This document shows positions 9,680 through 20,800 of a stretch of 64,000 bases of DNA, piece by piece. Every line of letters begins with the position of its first letter. The first letter of the stretch is position 1. The stretch lies in assembly GCA_012064415.1 (NCBI GenBank), contig SSNU01000098.1:58853-122852 (forward strand), given 5' to 3'. The DNA is from Gyrodactylus bullatarudis. Its lineage: Eukaryota; Platyhelminthes; Monogenea; Gyrodactylidea; Gyrodactylidae. Both the position numbers and the translations under genes were made by a program. The notes under the pieces are model-generated. The model did not search any database and was not told the origin of the DNA. It worked only from the letters and a program-made list of their open reading frames with translations.

Positions 9680-10165
9680 TGTCCAGTTAGCTAGATCGGA
9701 TCCATCGATTTGAACAGGTTGAACTCAAATCATGCCTGTGTTTGAACTTTGCCGATTTCATTAATTCAATTCGTCAATAAAAGTTTTGAAGTAAATGGGA
9801 TTTTTAGCTGTACACTTGAGCAAAATAAGAGCAAATCTACTTAGATTATATAATTTATTGTATTTAAAGAATAATTTATTTTCTATCCACTTTAGCTATT
9901 TCTACATTTAAATCATCGTGAAAAGGTTTTGTCCTAATCCTAATTCAAATTGATATTTTATTATCCTTTCAAATCCCTAATAATTCTACTTATCCAATTC
10001 TATTTATCCCATATGTCTTTTAACTTTTGAATTGACTAAGATAATGCTAGAGTGGATTGAGTAATTAACGGTATCTGCAAGATTTTTAACCTGCTCTTTT
10101 TATGTTGAGTGAGGACTTTTATTGATTTTTTTTCCACATCTCTCGTCAATTAGCGGTCAGTAAGT

Positions 10166-10620
10166 AAAGTTGGTTGATATGAAGTTGGGAATCTATGATT
10201 TTTACAGAAATCTCGATTTTTTCATCAATAATTCGAATTTGTTTTTGATTTTTTGGAGTCCTACTCATGTTGCCCACTTTTACCAGTTGAAGAAAATTAT
10301 TTTTATGAAAAATATACTCATTTATCAAATTTCGATTTGGCGCCAAAATCCCATTTTTTCGAGCTTTGAACTCAGAATTTTTATTGATTTGAAAGTGGGA
10401 GTGTGGCCAAAAGATGTTTTTAGGATCAAAATTAGACAAGAGAGCCAAATATCGCTGATAAACTTTCGGGAATCCACCATTTTCGAGGGATCTCGATTTA
10501 TCGAAATTTCATTAATTTTCCAGTAGTGAAAATGATCAAAAAAACAAAATTCAGCTCCCAAAGTCGAGTTTTTTGTAAAAATCATAAATTCCCAACTTCA
10601 TATCAATTATAATTAGCTTT
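10166..10620. repeat. MITE-like element, family M1, copy B, with TIRs
   Basis: The left end (TTGATATGAAGTTGGGAATC then TATGATTTTTACA) is the inverted counterpart of the right end (TGTAAAAATCATAAATTCCC then AACTTCATATCAAT), giving TIRs of about 35-40 bp on a 455-bp element. Open frames of 86-118 codons occur on both strands inside the element. They are not conserved in the other copies and are considered chance. No transposase is present. Confidence 0.75.
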
Positions 10621-11383
10621 AGTACTGATTTGAGCCCTTTCATTGGTTCATTTTGATGCTCAGACTTCTCTAGCTAGGGGGAGGCAACCAAATTGAAAAG
10701 ATTTCTGTTCTCAATCTGGTAATTTCTTTTATCTTTTTATGAAAGAAACAAAAGTATTTATCTTTGGCCTTTGGTTCTCTAATACTTTAAAACTCAATGT
10801 ATTTCTGGAAGTCTTGTAATTCTTTCAGTGAAAATTCGATATCTCAGCAACGAAACGAAAAAATTTCCCTATCACTTTAATATAAATAGTTATAGAATCC
10901 TTGAGAAATTTTGAGATTCTCTTGATTTTCGAGTGCTCTATCTGAATCTTGCATTCTGAATTCTAGGAAAATTTCCTCCAAAAATTTATTGATATTTTTA
11001 TCCTTTTGATTAAGCTAATTTATCATAATATTAAAATCCGCATTAATTTTCATTCTTTGAACCAATCAGAGTAACCAAGTAACCAATCAAATAAATTAAT
11101 TCAGTGAAAAAAAAACACCTTAAAAACGATAAATTCAATGGATGCATCAGTGGAAATTTCTAGTTAGAAGATATTCATTAATTGATCCATTTATCCAAAA
11201 ATTGATAAAGATTTCACTATTTTTCAACTTTACTACCAATTTTGACTGCTTTCCGAAGCTTGAAAAACAATAACAATGAGTGAAAATTTCCGTTCGTTAG
11301 AATGGTATAAATTTTTTTTAGAATTCATAAATTTACATTTCCCCAAATTATGTAGGATACCCAAACCTTGTGAGATAGGAAAA
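10621..11383. other. Unassigned AT-rich spacer
   Basis: No coding region or repeat partner was recognised, apart from scattered A/T runs. Confidence 0.4.
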
Positions 11384-11421
11384 TTCTGAGCACAGATTAA
11401 GCATCAACATGGAAATTTACA
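11384..11421 (-). repeat. MITE family G arm fragment
   Basis: TTCTGAGCACAGATTAAGCA with the following AAATTTACA matches the right arm of the inverted repeat at 56631-56667, with small changes. Confidence 0.45.
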
Positions 11422-11494
11422 TAGAACACGATTAAAGTTTGTGGCCTCTTTGTTGTCTAAACTCATTAGAGAGTTTGGAGAAAATAGGCTTAGG

Positions 11495-11560
11495 TTATAA
11501 TGATAAACTTCAAATTCCGCATACTCTTGTCAGATTCAACCTTGTTTGTTACGAGTTTAC
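11495..11560 (-). repeat. Strongly diverged hammerhead-type repeat, copy 4
   Basis: Plus-strand GGTTATAATGATAAAC and CTTGTCAGATTCAACCTTG line up with copy 2. On the minus strand the core reads CTGACAA and GGAA, so both core blocks are damaged. Confidence 0.45.
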
Positions 11561-11761
11561 AATTCTCAGAACTTGACTTTTTTCATAAAAACATTACACT
11601 ACTTGTAGCTATATTGGTTAGAATTATGAATTAAGAAGGGGGTTGCACTTTATAAAGTCCCCATGTTGAGGGATGAGTAAGAATAGAATTCAAACTTCTT
11701 TGCCCCACAGCTGTTCAATGGTCTAAGAAGAGTTGATTTCAAATTAATTATTGGCTATCCT

Positions 11762-12590
11762 TAAGTCGGAATTAGGGCATCAAAAAGTCCTATAAGTCCT
11801 TTTGGCTGTTTGAGGTCTATTTTCATTTCTATCCAGAAAAATGCAAGTCTAGTTTTGATTACTCAACTGGTTTGAATTTTATTAAGGCCGGATAAGGCCT
11901 AAATTTTGTTTCAGGGCCTATTCTTTATTAAGGCCTATTATAAGGTCGGCAAAAAGTTTTATGAAATTTCTTTGGGAAAAATATTCTTGTAAATCTAAAT
12001 TACACACAATTATAATACCTGATTGTCAACTCTCGCAGAAAAAATATATTTGTCAAGATATTCTCAGAAATTGGATGATTTTTAAGACTTGATGCAAATT
12101 TTTTAAAAACTTTGTGTCGTCGCTATCTAGTAAGTAGATAAAAATGTATTGTAATTATTCAAAAAAGATTTTTTTATATCAACACTTTTCAAATTTTCAT
12201 TACACGATTATTTCTACACTGAACATGTTGATTCCAAAAATATATTAACTCTATTTGGTCTCCCAATCAGATGCGTACGAGAGGGCTAATGTTTATTTCA
12301 CATTGTCAGACAAAGTTAATCCTATTTCTAAACAAATTATCCTTACCATGAATGCTGTTATTTTAGGGGCTTAGGGTCTCACATTTACTTTCTGAACTCG
12401 TGAGTATTACTTCCAATTTTATTTCAATTACTTTGCAATTACCATCATTTGAGGATACAAAAATTCTATCATAAAGAATTTCTTTATTTTTCTATTTGTC
12501 CTATATTTTTTTCATTAAGTCCTAAATTTTAGGATCCTAAAAAAGGGAATAGCGTCCTATTTTTTGATGCCTTAGTCGGAATTAACCCTA
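11762..12590. mobile_element. Possible decayed TIR element
   Basis: The left end has GGAATTAGGGCATCAAAAAG. The right end, reversed, gives GGGTTAATTCCGACTAAGGC followed by ATCAAAAAATAGGA, so the shared terminal block is GGCATCAAAAA. The outermost GGGTTAATTCC also begins the MULE at 59728. No transposase is visible. The match is short, so boundaries are tentative. Confidence 0.35.
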
Positions 12591-12699
12591 TAATGTTTCA
12601 ATATGATTTGAGAATCTAAATTATTATCAAAGTAAAGTATTGGTGAGGGATATTACATAGGATGATGTATTAGCTTGATTAATTTTACTTTTTGATCAT

Positions 12700-12740
12700 A
12701 ATATATATATATAATATATATATATCATAATATATATTCT
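12700..12740. repeat. AT/TA microsatellite
   Basis: An imperfect alternating TA tract with ATAAT interruptions. It is able to form a cruciform. Confidence 0.8.
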
Positions 12741-13253
12741 CAGGTAAACTACTCTGGAAATAAACGCTCTAATAAATATCAAGATCAAAGAAGAACAAGG
12801 AAACATTCCAATGCCAGTGTCTTGAAGCTATATATTCTCTCTATGAATTTAATAAATTACACAAAATCCTGAGAAAAAAAACAAAATTCAGGAAATTTCG
12901 TGTACATTTATTTGTGATGCAAAAGAAACATTCTCAAGAATTCTTTAGCCTGAAAAAAATCGGTAATAAAATGGCCTATTTATCTTTAAAATTCTGTATT
13001 TTTGTCAAATTCAATTTTAGGATTTTATCCTGTCAAAAAGATCTCAAAAGGTCCTGAAAAAAGTTTCTTATTTATCTAAAAGACTATTCGCTAGCAAAAT
13101 TAATTTTTCTTGATCTGAATCATAGTTATAAAGTTTATTTTTATCTTTTTAGATTACGAAAACCAACAAAGATAGGGGCACACTTAAATCCCATTTGTTG
13201 CGAGTTGGTTTTGGTACATGAATCATATTTTCCTGTGTGTCAACCAATCATGT

Positions 13254-13634
13254 TCACTCATACCATCGAATGCCTACATATTGACTGTTTATTCCAATAT
13301 TCACCTTTTGATTATTAGGTTGCATGAAAAGTAATGGACTAAAGTATGAACTAAACATATATTGATATATTATATAAATTTTGACATTTAGGAAATGTTG
13401 TAATGACCTGAAAAGGTAATAATCAGACGGAGCAAGATCCGGACTATACGGTGGGTAGTCAGTGAGATCAAAGTTTTCTTCTACAAAAGATTTTTTAACC
13501 TCTTTTCCCAGATGAGGTCTGGCATCTTGAAGAAATGTTATTCTGCCAAATCTAGGAGGAGCTAGGATGATAACAGCGGTCTGGAGGAGGAGGAACGATA
13601 TAGTGCTGCAGATGAGGCGATTCTTCTCATCCAA
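13254..13634 (-). pseudogene. mariner-family transposase fragment
   Basis: The minus-strand frame contains FLQDARPHLGKEVKKSF, then NFDLTDYPPYSPDLAPSDYY and LFRSLQHFL. These are the second and third acidic blocks of mariner transposases (HDNARPH and PPYSPDLAPSDYHLF). The Asn of the DNARPH box is missing, the N-terminal helix-turn-helix and first Asp are not seen, and the frame decays after LNVKIY. It is a non-functional remnant. Flanking TIRs were not identified. The neighbouring ~600 bases on each side hold nothing else recognisable. Confidence 0.85.
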
Positions 13635-14362
13635 ATTGGGTAGAGATTTGATCTGTCAAGAAGTCTTTTGTATGAATATTTAATATTCAATACATTAGGA
13701 TAATGCAATTTAATATTTTCCCTGAACAATGTTCCATATCTTAATCAAAAATTGATGTTTAAACTGTGAAAAGCACATTTTTGAAAATCAAAATGAAAAA
13801 TTTTCATGTTCTGATATACAAAGCTCCCATTTTCCCTAAAATCATCTAAATTTACCTGATTTTCTAGGAATTTCTTTCAACATTTGAAAAAATACTCCAT
13901 TTTTTCTATAAGCTCTATTCTTATTCAGAATTTTGCAAAATCTGTTCAAAAATTATGATTTAGTCATTTTGAAAAAACCTTAGCGCTTTTTCAAAAATTG
14001 TCATTTTCAATAGAGATTTTGAATATCAGAACAAACTCGAAAACATATTGTTTTACAGGAAAAAATGCTTAGTTTTCTTTTATCTTCAAAATGAGATTAA
14101 GGTTGGGAAAAGTTGAAAAATTTGGTCTACTTTAATGAATATGGTCGAATCAAGATCGGAGAAACTGATATTGAAAGGTTTCAGTTTTTGTAATTGCGCC
14201 TACTAATGAAAAATACATTGTTTGAATAGAAGTAATCTAAGGTCTGGCAAATGTACAAATTTCTGAAGGAAATTGGATTTGATTCTAATTTTTATCTAAC
14301 AACTTCATGTCTAAGCACTGTATTCACGACGTTTTAAATGAAATTCAGTACTGTTTAGATAT

Positions 14363-14652
14363 AAACCCTTCATGTCCCATTGTTCCACCAGTGGAACACA
14401 ACACCTACATAAGCGATAATTTGTTCTTGAAAGTTACTCAAAGAAGGGTGATATTTTTTTAAAATCTAGTCAAATATTTAGAACGTCTTAAGAAAAAATA
14501 AATTTAAAAATGCCAATTTTAACCTTTGAATGATTAATCAGCTCTCAAAAGGACTTCAGATTCGTAATCAGCAATGCTGATTCGGCATGATTAATTTGGT
14601 AAAGTTTTCTAATTTTTGTGTTGAAAAAAATAATTTGGGACATGAAGGGTTT
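14363..14652. repeat. Short TIR element (290 bp) with internal hairpin
   Basis: AAACCCTTCATGTCCC (14363-14378) is the exact reverse complement of 14637-14652. Just inside the left end, GTTCCAC-CA-GTGGAAC (14382-14397) forms a perfect 7-bp hairpin. There is no coding sequence. CCC-type ends recall piggyBac-like elements, but no TTAA duplication is seen, so the class is open. Confidence 0.6.
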
Positions 14653-15895
14653 GAAATTTTTTTGAGGTGGATTTTTTTTCGTTAGAAAGAAATCTTATAT
14701 TGAAATATAAAAATAAAATAATAATTTTAGCTTAATAACATCTGATATTTTGATCTGTGTTAAAAGTCAAAAAATGGACTCTAAAAACAGCGATTTTTTT
14801 GCTAAGATTTTTCTTTGAAGTCCCATAACTTTTGAACAACTTATCGTAATGTTTTATCATTAAATGTTATAAAATGAATAATTGGCATTGAAACAAGTGA
14901 ATTTCTTGCATTCTATTCGATTGAGTCAACTAAATATTTTTAGTGTATTGAAAAAAAGATGATTATAATCAATAATTTCTCAATGAGAGAAAGAAAGAAA
15001 TAGAATGCTAAAGCTGAACTAAAGAGAGTAGAAATCTGCAGTTTATTTCAACACAAAATAGATACTTGGTACAATACATCTCTGATATTACTAGGGGTAA
15101 AAAATATACAACTTATATCAAGGAAAGTCAAAAAAATGTATTTTGCATTCACAAAATAAGTTATTGGAATTTGCTTCATTCTTGAATGAATTTGCTATAA
15201 ATTTACGAATGTATTGACTAAGCTACAATTTGTTCAATTTATCAAGAGACTATCAAAAGACTCTATTCAAAATTTTTGGAATTCAACAGGATTAAAGGCT
15301 GAAAGGCGAAATATAACAATATAAGCTTAATACCATATTAATCAAGAAGCCTATGCTATAAAAAAAGTGAATGGGAATCCCTATATTGGGAAAGGAGTTT
15401 TCATTAAATTTTAATCACAAGAATCTCCATTTTTGCAATGCATCACTATCAATCTTTCACGTCATCTATTATTAATTTGAGTGACAAAGTGTGGTCCTAT
15501 TTTGAATCTCTATTCTCAACTGTTGACAAATTTCTTGTGGAGCAAACAGTTTTAATTAATTATTCATGATAAATTAAAGCTGAGGATTGTATCTGATGCA
15601 ATTTGTATCATACAAAGGCTAAAATAAACCCGAACGTTATAAAATCGAAAAAAACTTTAGCAGATCATGAAGAAATTACTACAGGTTTGAGTTTCGAAAT
15701 TTTGAAATTTATTGTTCAAGAAATTTGTTTAATTTTTCTAAATATTATTATGCATAATTACTTAAAAGTAGATACAAAAATTATCTATTAATAATACGTC
15801 TTTTCACAAATCTAAGAATATTCCAAGAATAATATATCACAAAAATACAAAGATTATTTCGTAAAAATTATTCTCAAGCACTAGGCATTTTGGCA
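14653..15895. other. Gene-free flank downstream of the mannosidase gene
   Basis: A 62-codon frame at 15603-15791 has no recognised similarity. The interval presumably includes the 3' UTR of the minus-strand mannosidase gene. I see no further structure. Confidence 0.35.
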
Positions 15896-17765
15896 TCAAA
15901 CAAAAACTGAATCAATAGCTCTCTTCCATTTGTTAATTTCGCTACTTCGATCGGTAAGTCGCATAGGATGTCCTTCAGTATTGAAAATCCATTTATCCAG
16001 AGAAACTTTCGAGTAAGCTTCGTCATCGAATATTAACAAGAAATACTTGAGTGTTTCAGCAAACCAGAAGCTCTCCATCTTATCAATCTTTTCATGATTG
16101 ATACTGTCAACATTATCAATTCCTGCATAACCATATGGTTCCACCTTACAGTACTTTTTGAATGCTTTGAATATTTTCCAGGCCCAGTCTTTATATTTTG
16201 GATCTTTTGTAATTCTATAGAGATAGAACAATGATTCTACTGTTTCTGGGCGTAATTTGTTGAAAGCATCTCTGGGCTAAAGAAAATTTTCAGAAGTAGT
16301 TTTAAAATTTATTCTTCTCTTACGTAGCAATATGAATTCATTGATTGGGTTTTTATAGTTTATAAGGAAATGAAAAGTACATACTTTTATAGTGAAATCT
16401 CGATTACTCTCTGATGGATTAGTATTCCAAAAAACAATTTCCGGTGCCAAACCAGTTACTGTTTGATTGTAGAGTTGATAACATGAAACCATCAAGTCTT
16501 TTGCAAAATCCAAATGTTCCTTTGGCATTCCGTGGAATTGACCAAAGGCTAAAGTTCCAGGAAGGAAGCACACTAAATGATCCTAGTATTTAAAATTTCA
16601 ATCATAAAGATGGCACACAATCTCAATATATATATATACCTACCATTTTAGGAGAGAAGACTGAACCTGATAAATATTCTCCAATAAACAAATAATTATT
16701 TGGATACGATCTCTTTGTGAGACGAGTTTTTATTTCCTCGATGGAATTTATATATGCATTCTTTAGTTGAACTGAAGTTTTTCCTGTTTGAACCCATACT
16801 TTGAGAAGATATTCATAAAAGCTATCACCACGCGATCCCAAAGAAACTGGACTGTTCCTGTCAACATTTCCAGTCTTGCAATCTACCATAATAGGCAGAA
16901 TGAAATTTCCATGTTTCTTTTGTTGTTCCAAAAGGACAGCAATAGTTTTCATGGATAATTTCTTAAATAATAAATCAATAAAATTTAATACTCACTGTAA
17001 AATTATAGTTACCAGTTAGACGAGAAACTTCATTAAATTCTAATTGGACAGATGACATTTCAGCTAGACTACATAAAGAAGTCCATGAAGCCTGGTGACC
17101 AACACCTTTTAATAGATTTACATCAGAAAAGGGAATTCCAGAGTTAGTTTCGAATGCATGAGATAATTTTCCTGCCAAAAGTTCCTTGATAAAAATAATT
17201 AAATATCTAAGAATTACTATTTCTTTAAACACTTCGGGATCTTTTTTAAACTCGTAGATACTGATTAAACCGCCCAATATACGAATTGTTGTTTCAAAAA
17301 GATTATTATGGTCATTATTCGATTTGAATCGAATGTTTTTTGTGTAATAGTCTTCAGCTCGCTTAAATTCTTCATCGAATTGTGCCAGTAATAGTGTGTC
17401 CAGGGAATCAATAAGAGTTAATGCAGAATCCATCCATCTGGTGCCTCGCTGAGACAAGACAAGAACTTCATCTTTACCCCAAGCATATTTTTCGTATGCA
17501 ATCCAAGAATGATTAACTGCATCTTTAATGTAAGAGACTAATCCTTCTCTTTCGATACCCAAAATATGTGTCTGCTTTATTTCTATTGAAGAATCGTTAA
17601 ATTAAATAACTTACTATCACTAGGAAAAATACTAAGGTTCTTTTCATTGATATTACTTGCATTATGGATCAAATATAGAACAGAAATGAAAAATAGCACA
17701 AGTATTATGAGATAATACTTTTTTGCCAAAAAATTCATTTTTGAAACATTTATATGACGGAACAA
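15896..17765 (-). CDS. MAN1B1-like: ER/Golgi class I alpha-1,2-mannosidase (GH47), five main exons
   Basis: This enzyme trims alpha-1,2-mannose from N-glycans in the ER/early Golgi and can time ER-associated degradation. Coding blocks on the minus strand are 17765-17615, 17582-17218, 17217-17185 (33-nt intron), 17184-16996, 16961-16644, 16582-16385 and 16276-15896. Together they give about 533 residues, near ERManI catalytic-form length. Residues 17-33 form one membrane anchor, giving a type II topology. Family boxes in order are HSWIAYEKYAWGKDE, LTLIDSLDTL, NLFETTIRILGG, SGIPFSDVNL, SRGDSFYEYLLK, KMDHLVCFLPGTLA, GLAPEI, RPETVESLFYLYR and the calcium-site FNTEGHP. The expected acidic residues (E in FETTIR, D in GDSFYEY, E in RPETVES) are present. 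Met10 is an alternative start. Introns of 32, 33 and 34 nt are unusual. MAN1B1 rather than Golgi MAN1A is my preferred assignment from overall similarity. Confidence 0.93.
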
Positions 17766-17882
17766 GAAATTTTAATCAAGTTGTTTGTCGTTTGTTTACT
17801 GATTTGCAACTTACACGCACAACTCAAAATAGGCAAGTACAGCATTTAGTTAATTGAGAATATAACTTAAAAAATCCCCGCA
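17766..17882. promoter_or_regulatory. Short bidirectional promoter region
   Basis: Only 117 bp separate the start codons of the divergent mannosidase and myotubularin genes, so both 5' UTRs and core promoters must share this interval or begin within it. No clear TATA box or CpG cluster is visible. Confidence 0.55.
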
Positions 17883-20800
17883 ATGGCTGAAACTAGACAA
17901 AATTGGTTTATTCCTGGCGAAAAAGAAATTTGTGGGGATGAAATAACTGATGGTTTTTTATACCAAACGAATTACAGATTTACTGCCATTTCAAATAAAC
18001 ATAATGAGAATAGAATAATCTTTTTCAACATTCCCGCGTTCCTCATTTTCCGAGTCGAATCACTAAACATAAATTGCCTCAGAATCTATTCCAAATTAGG
18101 CGGAGTTGACGTAATTGAATTCAAATCGGAACAATCTGCTGCAACATGGCTTAAACGATTTACAAAACACTTGACAATAAACAGTCCAATTGATGATTTA
18201 TTCGCCTATGTGTTCAAGAAAAACTTGGATCCTTCAAAAAGTTACTCTGAAATTCTTTTGAAAAGCAAGGATGAGGTATTGAACACAAAAGGTAATTCTT
18301 GATTCTGACTAAATATCTGTCAAATTACGTTTTCAAATACTATTTATCATTATATATAAAATTTTGATAACTTTTAAGGAAAAAATCGTTATTATTGGTC
18401 AAATTTAACCTAAAATATTATGTGGCAAAATTTATTCTAGCCATTTATCAAGATTCTTTTCTTTTCTAGATGTTGATATCATCCATAAAGAATATTCAAG
18501 ATTAAACTTCAATAATAGCTGGAAAATATCCAATGTCAACAAAGATTTCAAGTGAGGAGATATTTTTATTATTATTTATTCTAGAATTTGCTATTCTTAT
18601 CCGAAAGCCCATATTCTTCCAAAGAATGTTGACGATAAAAGTATAAAACTCATGTCTAATTTTCGTGGTCACAACAGATTTCCTTCAGTTGTTTGGAGAT
18701 CAAAGTATACTGGTGCAGTTCTTCTCCGATGTTCGCAACCATGCATCGGTCTCAGTTGCTCAAGAAATGAATATGACGAAAAGTTCATAGCTAGTGTTAT
18801 AAAATCAGTTATTAACGATAGAAAAAATAGTAAGAAATTATTAAATCATTTAAATTTATTTTGAAAAATTTCACTTTTTATTAATAAATTTTTTAGACCA
18901 GATTATTAACAATAAGAACAGTTATAAGAGTGGACTGATTATCATTGATGCTCGTAGTTACAGTTCAGCTCAATTCAATCGATTGCGAGGGGGAGGATTA
19001 GAGCATCCTGAATACTATCAGAATTGCCAAATTGAATTTAAAGACTTGCCAAATCTTCATCATGTTAGGCAATACTTTGAAAAACTCGTCAATCTTATTG
19101 GACTATCTACAAATATGAAGTTAGTTTTTATATACAAAATTTTGTAAAGAAAATATCAAAATTCCGTCTAATTATATTTCATTTAGCTCTAACTTGTTGA
19201 ATAAATTAATTAAACTTTATTCTAGCTGGTTTTCATATCTGGAAACAACTAACTGGTTAACTTACATCGGCCAATTACTTAAAACAGCTTGGGATATTGC
19301 CAAAAAAATTCACATTTATGGTCAACCAGTAATGGTACATTGTACTGATGGTTGGGATCGTACGTCTCAGTTGGTATCCCTTGCAGAAATCCTCCTTGAT
19401 CCCTATTATCGAAGCATAAAAGGTTTTCAAGTTTTAGTCGAACGAGAATGGCTAATGTTTGGCCATAAATTTGGTGATAGATGTGGCAATGGAACTGGTA
19501 ATCTCAATGTTGAAGAAAGAAGTCCGATATTCCTACAGTGGTTGGATTGTGTCTTTCAATTAACCAAACAATTTCCCCTAGAGTTTGAATTCAATGAAAC
19601 TTTTCTGGTGAGAATCATTATTGAATTTTTTCCAGGGTAAAATATACTTGAATATCTACATTAAGTCAGAAATTTCAAATAATTTGTATCAAATACAAAA
19701 ATTGAGTGTTATGCTGAAAATGGCAAATTTAATCAAATAATTGAGAACTATGTGTTTCTTCTCTAGGGATTTTCAGATTCAATAAAGAACTTGACTAAAA
19801 TTAAATGAATAAAGATGACTGAAAATTTTTATGTCAGCGACATGAGTTCATCTAGACTCTTGATTAATTTTACTCATGCGTCATATTTCAGAATCCTTTA
19901 ATCTTGCTAATTATTAACTATTAATAATAATTTATATGTAAATTATTACTTATCCAGATTAAACTTGCCATTCATGTTTACTCTGGATTATTTGGAACAT
20001 TTCTTTTCAATTCTGAACGTGAGAGGATCGCAAATAAAAGTAACGAAAAGACTTGTTCCCTTTGGTCAATGCTAACGGCCGAATATGAAGATAACTGGAC
20101 TATTTTCAATCATTTATACTCTGCAAAAAATGTAAGCTTATCAATCTTTTCCTTAATTTTTGGTATGACAGATTCAAAAAATATTTAAATTGATTTTCTC
20201 TACAATTTAATTTAGCTTAGTAATGCAGATTTTCACTTTTATTACTTTTTTCAGGCAGAGAACTCAGATCAAGAGAATGAAAGTCAAGTCTTGGTGAGTT
20301 GATTGACTATTTAAATATTCAAGAATTTCCTTTTATATTTAGAATAAGAGAAGCCCTAGATTAAATTTTAAAAATAACTTGGTATTTTAATTTGCTCATT
20401 CAGACGTGTTAAATTTATAATATAATCTTTGGTAGTAAATGTAATTTCTTCTTTGAAATTCAAGATTCTCAAGCCAAGATGGGAAAATCGATATCTTCAG
20501 ATTTGGCTATCCCTTTACCAGAAAGGCTTCCCCACTGGTCAAGATCTTAGCTTGTCGATGAATGCTCTTAAATCTGTATGCTCTGATATGTATACAGATA
20601 GTGAAGAAGAGAAACGTGACGAAATTAAGAACAGCTCTAATGAAGGTGATGAAGATGAAGAAATCTCTAGAATTCCATTTAACCGTGAGTAAATCTATAG
20701 CAATCTCTTATTTATTTTGTTATTCATCATCAAGTTTAAAATTAATCTCTCATAGTAAATTCTGCAATCTCTAGTACCGATTCCTTATGTGCACTTATTG

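Noticed and set aside
10146..10585. Protein genes on both strands (86-118 codons)
   Set aside because: They lie inside a TIR element, overlap each other on opposite strands, and are not preserved in the other copies.
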